Source: Fragilaria radians
Taxonomy: Eukaryota; Bacillariophyta; Fragilariophyceae; Fragilariales; Fragilariaceae
DNA: 25,657 nt
Direction of reading: 5' to 3'
NCBI GenBank assembly: GCA_900642245.1
Contig: CAAAJI010000603.1
Location: 1 to 25,657, forward strand
Part shown: in pieces, positions 9,748 to 19,390 of the stretch
Layout of the letters: each line of letters opens with the position of its first letter
Numbering within the stretch: position 1 is the stretch's first letter
Notes under the pieces: model-generated
Told to the model about the DNA's origin: nothing
Seen by the model: only the letters and a program-made list of their open reading frames with translations
Database searches by the model: none
Program-made: the position numbers and the translations under genes

Positions 9748-10099
9748 ATAATTTCGTTCTCATCAGTTGACGAGAAAGAATTTCTTTTGATTAAGACCCC
9801 CATGACGTTATTATTGCTTACATTTATTTGTTCTAGATGTATTCGTTACATTCTAGGTTAAAGACGTACTCGTGGACATTTCGAAATGATTTATGCTTGT
9901 ACTTGAAGGGGAAGATTTAAGTCTCGCGGTTGCTCTATATGCTGAAATTCTTGAGATAAATGTTTGCATCGATGTCTTGGATGCAATATGTTCGTGATTG
10001 ACACTTAAGACGAATGAAGATATCTGAAATCGAGCTCAGCACGAACTCGTGAACGATTAAGGACCTATGGATTTCAAAGAAAATATATGAGACTTAACA

Positions 10100-11650
10100 T
10101 AATGACAGACGCATACCAGTAAGGATTGAAAAGATCTGACATGTAAAGAAAAGGAACTAAAGTGCAACATTTCCAAGAATCAGCACAGAACTAAGCATAG
10201 TGAAGAAGCAAAAAGATTTAGTTTTCTTATGAGAAAAACTTTAATTTCACTTAAAAGAGATAAATATGAACTTCTAGGAACCATCTCCAATGACTTTAAA
10301 CACCCATTTATTCGATAGGCTTTCTCCCTTCTTGCTTAGTGCTTACAACTTCCGAAAGGTGCAATCTTTCCATACAGTTTATTTCTTTTGACACCGTTTT
10401 TATTATCATTTGTTGTTGTTGTTTGTCCCAGAAGTTGTAGGCTTCTTACTCAGTGTCCTCTCCTTTGACTACCTATTTTGCCTTCATATATTCCTATTTG
10501 ATCATATTTTCCTCATTCCTCCTTCTGATTAGTCCACAGCTGATAGGTTTTTGTCCATTTACTTTCTCTTTTCTTCTTCTTTTTCAATTGCAAGTTTGGT
10601 ATCTTCCAAATTAACTGTTCCTTGACTTTTTTGATCTCTCTAAAGGATTATAATTGGAACACTTTAAAAATAGGAAAAACTGTTACATCCTTCAGAATCA
10701 TTTCTCCCGCTCACTGCTTTTTATCTTCAAATCTCCCATTTTCTTTGCCATTCAGTTTCTCCCGTCTCCCAGAATTACCTTTTGTTCTATCTTCTGCGCG
10801 CGAGAGCTTGCAGCGGTATCACACACATCAGTTTATTGTCTGGGGTCCCTTCCGCTGAAAGGTTTATTTCACTTTTGCTACTGGCATTTACACTCTCCCT
10901 CGCTTTGTATTTTGTGGTTTGGATCTCCACAAAGGTAGCATATGAAATCTTTTCGTCAGTTTTTTGATGATGATACTCCTCTCCCTTTCCGCTTTTTAAG
11001 TGCATTAAGATGATCCACAATGTACACCTCAGACAGACCAAGGATGGATAACTGTGGGTAGGAACAATCAGACTACTTTCTTGAGCTTTTTCTCTCCTCA
11101 CAAGCAGTAACAAATTAAGCTCAATGACTCAACGGTATCATACATGTTCAAGAAACGAAGCTCATAGGCAGGATATACATGGTCTACCTTGACTGAAGGA
11201 TCAAGAAGCTAATCCCCAACACAATAGGCTGTAAGCAATAACAATTTAATTGTAAAATATTAAACTAGGAGATGCGTGTGTCTACTGGTACAAGGAGACG
11301 TCCTGTATCGTTAGTGCATCGTCAACAATAGTAGAAGCAACATCTTCTAATATTTTCTCATCTAGCTATGGGTAGTTACTACTTACCTACTACAAGTTTA
11401 ACTATGATAAATGATTCACTAGTTGAACGTAGTGAAGATTAAATATTGTTTATAAATGGAAAGAATCATTATACACTCCGTCACCGTATCCAATCTAGGA
11501 CAGCAATAATAATGATCTATATAAAGAGATAAATAGAGACTTAGCTTGCTAATAGCAAAAGAGTCTAAAGGCTAAACTAACTTATCCTTATTGACTACCA
11601 ACTTGTCCTGATGAACAAGTTGAAGAGACTTATCTAAACAGTTGGGAAGA
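10100..11650. other. Inverted-repeat spacer, left part: no gene; probable 5' region of an LTR element
   Basis: No convincing gene is seen. A short reading at 10158-10300 (KCNIS..NQ) resembles one at 12792 further along the spacer. The last few hundred bases are probably the U3/R part of the LTR whose end is at 11817: a TATA-like ctatataaag lies at 11517-11526. The 5' end of that LTR could not be fixed. Confidence 0.45.
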
Positions 11651-11817
11651 AGCTTTAGAACAAGATGTAATTCTTCAAGAGAATTCACAAACATCTCTTG
11701 AGAAGGGTCAAGAAGTTCTCTCCGAGAGAAGGTCAAGGACTACACAAGACTAAACAATAAAAGTAATCTAAAATAGGTGATAATTTGTCATTGTGTTATT
11801 TCTATATCTCACTGTAA
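11651..11817 (+). repeat. Direct repeat copy 1: 3' part of an LTR, upstream copy
   Basis: This stretch of about 167 bp matches 12437-12604 at roughly 90 percent in the same orientation. Both copies include an AATAAA-like signal (11756-11761) and end at tctatatctcac, after which they diverge. It is directly followed by gag-like sequence, as expected for the R-U5 end of a 5' LTR. Confidence 0.7.
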
Positions 11818-11859
11818 AGCACTGTGATCACACTTCGTTACGATTTAACAGAAGCGTAT

Positions 11860-12436
11860 AAAGATGATGCTAAATAAGTTTAACAAAACCTTGACGGGCT
11901 TACCTCCTGCAGTTCGTGAAACCCCCCTATTCCGTTCATTTCTAAGGCCAGGGAGGCTGAGAATCCTGAAGAGACCGCAGACAAGACGGAATGCATCATG
12001 TTGGAGTTTTTCATGGATCCTAGCAACCGGCTTCCAAGTATGCAAGGCACTTCATCATTTTCAAGGATGGCTGAGCAGAAGACTGGATAAAGTGGCTGAT
12101 GGCTTACCGTGAAGTGGAGACTTTGATGACCTTAAAGGAACCTGCAGACAAAAGCAAGATGGTTAGGAAATTGTTGAAGGTCAAGAACTTTCGTATTTTG
12201 AGCATCACCTGAAGAGGAGATTGAACTCTGAAGACGCTGCGCTCCCTGACAATATGTTGCTTGAGTTAGTGATGCGTGATGTGGGCTTGGAGTTCATCCC
12301 TAGAAGTGCAATCCGGTTCAAAAAGTATTACATGAGGAGAGGCCTTTTCTTGGGCAGAATATGAGCGTGCAAAACTTTGTTGAGAGACTCAATGAGCTCA
12401 ACACATACCTACTATACTTCTCTGAAGAGAACCCAA
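11860..12436 (+). mobile_element. LTR-retrotransposon gag fragment (Ty3/gypsy-type), decayed
   Basis: Across three frames on the plus strand a continuous gag-like series can be read: FFMDPSNRLPS, then WLMAYREVE..MTLKEPADKSKM, then FEHHLKRRLN, then LPDN..LELVMRDVGLEFIPRSA, then KKYYMRRGLF, then SVQNFVERLNELNTYL. This is the order of a retrotransposon gag/capsid, with RRYMRR-like and V..LN.YL motifs. At least two frameshifts separate the pieces. It stops exactly where the second LTR copy begins, so protease and pol have been deleted. Confidence 0.7.
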
Positions 12437-12604
12437 AGCTTCAAAACAAGATCTAATTCTTCAAGAGAGCTCACAAACATCTCTTGAGAAGGGTCAAGAA
12501 GTTCTCTCTGAGAGAAGTTCTAAGACTACACAAGACTAAACAATAAAGTAACCTAAAATAGGTGATAATTTGTCATTGTGTTATTTCTATATCTCACAGT
12601 AGAG
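12437..12604 (+). repeat. Direct repeat copy 2: truncated downstream LTR
   Basis: This matches 11651-11817 at roughly 90 percent, including an AATAAA at 12542-12547. The 5' portion present before copy 1 is absent; gag sequence abuts it directly. It therefore looks like a 3' LTR that lost its U3 in the same deletion that removed pol. Confidence 0.65.
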
Positions 12605-14159
12605 TAATAAACACATCCAAAAAAGAAATTAAGTGCATAATAATTCCTTGAATCCTGTTTCAATCCAGAAGTCTCGGGCTACGAAACTCTCTCCTTTCTT
12701 TTCCTTCTCACCTTTCAAGCTTCACTTGAAGGTACAACAAAACATCAACAACTTTAAATGCAAAATCAAATTCCCTTTTTAGGAAATGATGTAAAGTGCA
12801 ACATTTCAAACAATCAAAATAGTACTACTCAAAATGAAGAACTCAACATGGAGGTTTCAGAACCCAATTCATGAATTTCACTGACAAAGGATAAAAATAA
12901 TGGTATGCATGGTTTTTCAAGATGTAATTTGTGTAACAGAAATTGCAGTAAATGCTGACATAATAAAGGAAGAAAGCACTTGAACCGTCACACAAGGAGT
13001 CAGTAAAGCCAACATTTCAGAAATGTAGATCAAGGAACCCCTAACCCCTAACATTATATGGCAAGCTCTTTTGAGCGGTGATATTAGATCAACAAAGTTT
13101 AAGAATTATCCAAATGTCATGAAGTTATTGGAGTATGGTGCATAGGAGTCGAGGAGCATAACTAATAAAAAATTAACGAATGAGCGTAAGCTTAATCAAC
13201 AACAGAATGTTACATACAATGAGCAGAGCAAGAATCACAGGAAGAATATTTGTGCAGCACACCAAAATGTGTATGAATCAAATGAGAACCTATCCCATGT
13301 GGCGTACATTTTGATGAAAATCAGGAAAACTATGACTATATATTATCCTTTCCTAGTTTAAATTTAGTTTTGAGTCATTCTTGAAACAGGAGTATCATTG
13401 ATAATCTTTCTATTCTTCAAGTCTTCATTGACATCGCGCTTGTGTCCTGTCAGAAGTAAGGAGGCGTGACATATAGAATAATTGTATTTGAAACACTTGT
13501 GAAATAGGCTATACATGGAAATAAGCTCTCACTTCTTTCATTTGCTACATTGTTTCATAAACAGCCGCCCTCGGCATCTATTCAACAATGTTAGTAAATG
13601 GTTCAAAAGGCACAAAACTTAAAATTCAACCTACCGAAAAAGAAACATATTTTGTCTATCTTAAGCCCAATGTTACCAGGTGTAACCATCCCATCCCAAA
13701 AACGATTATTGAAACAAATTCAAGTGAGAATTTTTGCTGTTCAAATTGACTAATTTTAAGGCCACTATCATATTCTAATGCTCCTTTAAATCAAGTTTAT
13801 AATAGAGACTGCAAGAAACATGAGACTGCTGCATAAGTATAGCTTCATAATGGATTGAACTGCTCCTCAATCAGATTACTGGGCAACACCTTTAAGCCCA
13901 ATAAGAAGATAATCAGGCAGGTTCCTGAGAGATGGATGTAAGAAATTTAGAAATTGTAAGAGAAGAAATCATTCAACTAAAAAAGAAGTCTTGAGAAAGG
14001 ATCAGAAAAAAATATGATTAGCTATATCATTTAACGCTAAGAGTTTTGCACATGCAACCTATCAATCTTGGGATATCGAGACAACATTTCTTTCGAATAG
14101 TAATTTCTTTATTTATCATATTAGTCTGCTGGAGTCCCCGTTGTCACACGCTCACAACC
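12605..14159. other. Inverted-repeat spacer, right part: no intact gene
   Basis: Only broken readings are seen. Around 12780-13030 one plus-strand frame gives KCNISNNQ and then CNLCNRNCSKC followed by HNKGRKHLNRH, a zinc-finger-like spacing, but stops interrupt it. It may be a remnant of an unidentified transposon. The rest is AT-rich and unassigned. Confidence 0.4.
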
Positions 14160-14511
14160 TGTTAAGACTCATATATTTTCTTTGAAATCCATAGGTCCTT
14201 AATCGTTCACGAGTTCGTGCTGAGCTCGATTTCAGATATCTTCATTCGTCTTAAGTGTCAATCACGAACATATTGCATCCAAGACATCGATGCAAACATT
14301 TATCTCAAGAATTTCAGCATATAGAGCAACCGCGAGACTTAAATCTTCCCCTTCAAGTACAAGCATAAATCATTTCGAAATGTCCACGAGTACGTCTTTA
14401 ACCTAGAATGTAACGAATACATCTAGAACAAATAAATGTAAGCAATAATAACGTCATGGGGGTCTTAATCAAAAGAAATTCTTTCTCGTCAACTGATGAG
14501 AACGAAATTAT

Positions 14512-14539
14512 CGTTTTTGTATCACAAAACACAAAAACG
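14512..14539 (+). promoter_or_regulatory. Hairpin-forming sequence upstream of the right HMG-box gene
   Basis: This is the mirror copy of the 9-bp stem, 10-base loop element at 9720-9747, located 30-57 bases before the ATG at 14569. Confidence 0.3.
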
Positions 14540-14568
14540 TTTGCTCATTAAAGGTTAAAATCAAAGAG

Positions 14569-15519
14569 ATGCCAGAAATGATCATGCTCAAAAACAATCT
14601 CCATGAACCGAAAGATATTGTATCATCGGACATGGAATTCTTCGTGAACGGATTCATGGCAAATCCTGCCTGTTATTTCTTACCTCATTTCACAGGTTTG
14701 TCGTTCGAGAAACCAACGAAAAAGCGCTCATGGAAAAAACCAAAGGACAAGCCAAAGAGACCACTCTCTGGATACAACCTTTTCTTTCAAAGTGAAAGAA
14801 AAAAATTGATTGCCATGTTACCGGAAGTTGCTAATCTTGAAGAATATGGTCTCACAGAGCGCGAAAGAAAAGCGAAGCATCGTAAGATGCATGGTAAAAT
14901 CGGATTTGCTGAACTCGCAAGAAATATTGCCAAGAAATGGAACAGTCTCGATGATAAGGAAAAGGCTGTATTCGAAGCCTGTGCTCGTACTGAGAAAGAG
15001 AAGTACCAGGAAGAAATAGACAAGTGGAAAACTACTAATGGCTATGTGCGAAACAGAAGAAAAAGGAGTCGTACAAATAAGGTAGCAAAATCTTGTCTTC
15101 CAGTTGTCCCTATGGAGTTTTCACTAAGTAATGCCTTCAATTTCGAAAGTCCAAATGTAATTTCATCATCGAGCATCGAAAATACAAAAGCATTTCAAGT
15201 ATCAATGCATGAATCAAAACTGGAAACCTATTCAGATATATTTGACGTCCAAAGTGACTCTTGGAATATGTCATCTTGTATTTCGCATCCCAACCAAGAC
15301 TTCACAAGTGGACACAAGCATCAATACTTGAACAGTTTTGTATTTGAATGCGATCTAGAATGCCGCAATCATTTCCATGATATTCAGATCAAAGGAGACG
15401 TTAGTGATTCACTTGAAAGCAGTTTGGATGACTGTTCAACTATAGATGGAATTGCTCTTGACAATTTCATGGACAATTCATATTGTGATAGTGACTATGA
15501 CGATGATTTTTCAATTTAG
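14569..15519 (+). CDS. HMG-box DNA-binding protein, right copy
   Basis: This encodes the same 316-residue protein as the left copy, without a single nucleotide difference seen in the coding region or in the 400 bases upstream. The HMG box (about 61-155), the 25-residue insert between helices 1 and 2, the basic patch (161-172) and the acidic tail are all retained. The two genes point away from each other, with start codons 4.88 kb apart across the spacer. On the 3' side, about 310 bp separate the stop codon from the decayed copia RT fragment. Because the right arm flank is continuous with the copia element, this is the likelier original copy. Gene dosage is doubled if both promoters work. Confidence 0.92.
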   Translation: MPEMIMLKNNLHEPKDIVSSDMEFFVNGFMANPACYFLPHFTGLSFEKPTKKRSWKKPKDKPKRPLSGYNLFFQSERKKLIAMLPEVANLEEYGLTERERKAKHRKMHGKIGFAELARNIAKKWNSLDDKEKAVFEACARTEKEKYQEEIDKWKTTNGYVRNRRKRSRTNKVAKSCLPVVPMEFSLSNAFNFESPNVISSSSIENTKAFQVSMHESKLETYSDIFDVQSDSWNMSSCISHPNQDFTSGHKHQYLNSFVFECDLECRNHFHDIQIKGDVSDSLESSLDDCSTIDGIALDNFMDNSYCDSDYDDDFSI

Positions 15520-15819
15520 GACTTTGAAAGCTATTTCAATCTTCGGAAAATTCATTTCGATGTGCTTTGTGGGCACATTTGTATCTAAGCGACACGTTAC
15601 TAATTAAACAGATCTAATGAATCAACTTAGATTTCCTACAGAAAGTAAATTAGAGTGTTTGCCTCGACCTAAAGGCGTAGGTATTTCGAACGTAAAATCA
15701 AGATGTTACAAAAAATTCGTTTCCAATAAATTCTTGCAAACGAAAGTTCGAACAATTTGAAGCAGTGCCTTCTGATAAGGCCTTTAGGGGAGCAGCCAGT
15801 TCTTTCACGATTTGCATAT

Positions 15820-17700
15820 GTAAGTCATTGTAAGACAGAGACTAAACAATGAATACCTAAACAATCAAACCAACACAAAATCTGACTAAATTCCCCATTG
15901 CTCCTTTTCTCTTCCATTCCATGTGCAATACCATAAAGATCTCCTCCTTCAAGTTTCCAAACATGAAAGCCGTTTCGACATCAATGCTTTTGGCCTTCAA
16001 ATTCCAAAATATCGTCTTGCTAAGCAAGATTCGGAATGATACATCATTTACAATTGGAGCAAAGTTATCATTGAAGTCGATACCGGTGATTTGAAATATG
16101 CTGAATTGCTTGATCATTCATAATCAAGGCAAAATCAGCTAGATCAACAGTTATTGCTCCTCCAGGAATCAAGGCAAAAAAGCAAGCTTAAATCTATTTC
16201 AGTGCTCCTCAATATTGCTCTCTTCAGATGAAACTCCCATGGATTCTTCTTTGTCATCATCCTTGAAGACCTTATCTCTATTGACTTGATTCCCCAGATA
16301 CCAAATTCCATAACCACACCTTAGCCAGATGATGTCACTAAATTTAATCATATGATTATTTATTGTATAGTAGATATCATAGGCATGATTTGGAGGGTAT
16401 GCAACAAACACACAACTTGTACCTCGACACTAAAACTTTTCTTGTTTCTCATGGGTGGTAACTACTCTCACTTCGCCAAAAATCCTAAGCTTCTTGATGC
16501 AATGTGCTTTCTTTCAATGCATGCTTCTTGTGGTGACTTTATGTTATCCTGTAACACCGTTTTATTGGAATGGGAAGTAGCAGTTGATGCACATTCGGTC
16601 CAAATTCTCTGTCTAATTTCATTTCGTAATCCGGCACCATTTATCATGACCCAGGGATTTGACCATAAAGTGTCTGAAACTTCCGTTCTTCTCTCCCAAT
16701 CTCTTAGTCTCTAAATACTCAAACGTTTTTCTCAGTATTGATCATCAAAAGCCTTGTTATCACCTTCATCCTTGCATCTCAAAATTATGTTGAACACTCT
16801 GTTATTTCAGATTCATCGTTTCACTTGTAGCCTTTTCCTTATAGGATCTTTCCTCTTGAATAAATTGGCTTTTCCAATAGTGAGTGAAGACTTCAAGATT
16901 CAATTCCCAAGACCTTGAGCCTCCAAACCTTTCCCCTTTGCTGAGCTGCTTTAAATATTGATCTTATTTCTAGAGTTTTTAAGTTTCTCTGTTTTGCCAT
17001 CCCAATTGCACAATCTTGACACAATTCAAACCTTCCAAGTGGCTTCCAAATGTTAGTTGTCTTGAGAATGCCTTCTTCACTGCGTCTCATAGCTTTGTGT
17101 AGCATGTTGTCCTGTAATTATATCTCAGTCTTCTACCTCACGTTATGCGGTCTGAATTCTCGAAGAAAGGGTCTAAACTTGGATATCAATCATTCTTAGT
17201 ATTTAAGGCTTGGTCAAACGCTAGTCGTGATGTTCCCTTTTTTGTTGGATGATTAAGCCATCATTTCCAATTCAAAAGCCGTTTTCGAACGCCCTGTTGA
17301 TGCTGAAGAGATTAATCGAGTGTTCAGGAACAAAGTTTACTTCATGAAGTAGGATTCGAGAGCATGTCTAATCTTCCTGATCAATTTTATTTTCTGGTGG
17401 CTTCCATGGTCAAAGCTTAGAAAATTGTTATCTTCTCTGAAGCAACCTTTATGTTGAACAATCCTTCATAACTGCTATTGTAGTGTCATGAAGGTTCATC
17501 TCTCTTTCAAATATTGCCCGAAACGTGTGACATCAAAGTGACACTTACATCACACAATGATCCCACTTTCTTTTGTCTAGTAGCACCTGAATTAAAGGGA
17601 ATATTCCCGTTTCTTAGGACTAGTAGAAAACATTTAGCATTGGCATGACCAGGCTTACGAGAGGTGTAAATGATGTGCACGATGCACAAGTGTTGACGAA
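15820..17700 (-). mobile_element. Ty1/copia remnant: gag zinc knuckle, protease region, integrase, RT N-terminus
   Basis: Read on the minus strand from about 17700 down, the order is that of a copia polyprotein. First is a degenerate gag knuckle (SRKPGHANAKCF, first Cys replaced). Next comes a protease-adjacent region (VNFVPEHSINLFS), then the pre-integrase zinc-finger end (CQDCAIGMAKQRN). The integrase core follows (ILRCKDEGDNKAF, then ERR...TLYG, MINGAGL), and then the same integrase C-terminus and RT N-terminus as in the left arm. One frame with only stop codons, no shift, crosses 16697, the arm boundary. Many stops and shifts show it is dead. It fades out about 300 bp beyond the HMG gene stop. 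Confidence 0.8.
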
Positions 17701-18413
17701 GGTAAGTTTCAAAAAGTGAAAAATAATGAGCTAGTTATAAGATACGACTAACTAGTCTTGGATCACGATAGACCTCTCCGAGGCTACTAATTTAGTAGCA
17801 ACGGTTCGTAGCGGTCCACGTCACTCTACCGGTCGTGGCATGATGGGTGAATCGGTATGTCACTTACTTACTTGATCTCTCATAACATATAACATGCATT
17901 GAGCTGTCTTTTCTCTCAAATTCGGCATTATCCCGTGAATTGGAACATAATGAGAGTTTGGTCATCTACACCTTCACTCTTGCCTCTGGATTTAGACTTG
18001 ATTTTCAATCTCTCGAAACATGGATTAATCCCTTCAGCGCGCGATTTCAAGCGGAATCGCTTTGTTATCATACTTTTTTCACTAGACCATTTGTGAAGGT
18101 TAAAGACTTACATTACTGCAATCACTCATTCCAAAATATCTCTGTTTGAAATAAATAGAACACTGATAAATTAGATGACAACTGAACCTGAGATAAGAGT
18201 TTGCATATAATCTTCGGTTTCAATGAGTTGACTAGTCCTCTTTATAAAAATTTGTAAGCTACATTTAAACGATGATGGCTATTTCTAGTAATTGGTTATT
18301 ACCGCCAGAAGCGATACTAGTCTCGCTCAATCATGAATCTACCAATTATTCTCCTCGTTATGCAATCTTCTCCTGTAGTTACTGTTGAATGATACAACAA
18401 ATACAAGTGACAT
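17701..18413. other. Unassigned AT-rich stretch
   Basis: No gene is supported. It may hold the 5' gag/LTR of the minus-strand copia remnant, but no LTR ends were recognised. A perfect 8-bp stem palindrome with a 1-base centre lies at 17783-17799. Confidence 0.4.
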
Positions 18414-18790
18414 GTGCGTTTACAGTTTTCAAGATTTCTCAACTTTACATTGGTTGAAGTTAATATGGGCATTTTTACTACGGGAAATAACCTAGGTGGA
18501 CATATTCATGATCTATTTGGTGATGGACAATGTTTGAACAAATGGACTATTCTTGCTCTCAAAAATGAGGATGCACCAATTATAAACATTGGAGAGAGAT
18601 TTTGAGACTTCTACGAGGTAATAGATTTCATTCATGTAAAGCTGACTTTGCTAAAAAAAAGAGGAAGGTAAAAACATATGCAATTGAGTTCTTATGTACA
18701 TAAATAACTTTCAGGCTTTCCGCCACATGCTCTGGAATTGAAAATTGGGCATTTTGTAATCCATCAAGAGGCTAATTATTATGTATGTCC
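18414..18790 (+). mobile_element. PIF1-like helicase remnant (Helitron type), decayed
   Basis: One plus-strand frame, interrupted by a few stops, shows the C-terminal series of PIF1/Helitron helicases. It reads FLNFTLVEVNM (cf. F..L.L..NMR), then LNKWTILALKNEDAPIIN (cf. ERAILAPTNEDVDEIN), then EVIDFI (cf. Y.S.DSI), then LSGFPPHALELKIGHFVI (cf. SGLPPH.L.LKVGAPVMLL). The order and spacing match the family; the identification is from remembered consensus, not a search. The upstream helicase motifs and a Rep domain were not found. The fragment is non-functional. Confidence 0.6.
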
Positions 18791-19390
18791 AAATATCTAT
18801 TGAGTTAGAATTACTCTTCATTGTGTTGATCCACGATTGACTTTAATCTTTACTGGCGTCGATTTCCTGACATAACTGCTTTTGAAATAACAATAAGTAT
18901 ATTGCAAGGATTTACTCAGGTAGGTGCACATCTGAAAAAAAATTTGTTCACACATTGACAGCTGTATGTTGGTATCATGATAAGATACATTTACCAGTGG
19001 GAACATGAGTTCATAATGTTTACAAATATTGCATATTTTGAAGTCTTTCCTGCAATCAAAGTAAAGTAATACTTATGATTCATGCTTCGCAATCCGAAAA
19101 TATGATCATAGCTATTCCTACTTTGATTGCTTAGCAATGCAAGTTGTATACTTTAAATTTCGGAATGAAAGAGCAAGTACGATGCGAGTAACCATATTAA
19201 AAGGATGGCATTTTTGAGGTTCTGTTTTCAGTCTTGGGAAATGAATATTTGAAATCAGACAAATTTGCTCGTAGCACATTTAAATTGGTGAAGTATTCTT
19301 GGGAGATCTTAGATAACCGAATGCATTAAATTTTACCCCCTGATAAGCTTTACTGGTTTCCCCAAAGAAGGCAATCGGTATTGAATCAGG
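18791..19390. other. Unassigned AT-rich stretch upstream of the spliced membrane-protein gene
   Basis: No gene is recognised. It should contain the promoter of the gene starting at 19391, but no motif stands out. Confidence 0.4.

Larger units (their letters stand above)
7562..10099 (+). repeat. Left arm of a 2538-bp near-perfect inverted repeat
   Basis: Each base x in this arm pairs with base 24259-x in 14160-16697, with no insertions or deletions. By line-by-line comparison I found four mismatches, at 7569, 7739, 7754 and 10092. From 7755 to 10091 the arms are identical. The arm contains a decayed copia integrase/RT fragment at its outer end and a complete HMG-box gene with about 409 bp of 5' flank at its inner end. 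Confidence 0.97.
14160..16697 (-). repeat. Right arm of the 2538-bp near-perfect inverted repeat
   Basis: This is the mirror of 7562-10099 (coordinates sum to 24259). It is the same length, with four mismatches (14167, 16505, 16520, 16690). Its outer boundary falls inside a copia integrase that continues unbroken into unique sequence, whereas the left arm's outer boundary is a junction with unrelated sequence. Confidence 0.97.

Noticed and set aside
10622..11113. Overlapping short open frames on both strands in the spacer
   Set aside because: No motif or domain-like composition, and the frames overlap each other; likely chance.
13034..13052. Telomere-like cccctaacccctaac
   Set aside because: Only two imperfect units in AT-rich DNA; too short to argue for a former chromosome end.
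17783..17799. Perfect hairpin gctactaa-t-ttagtagc
   Set aside because: Isolated and without a gene beside it; a 1-base loop is not a stable RNA hairpin, so no function is claimed.
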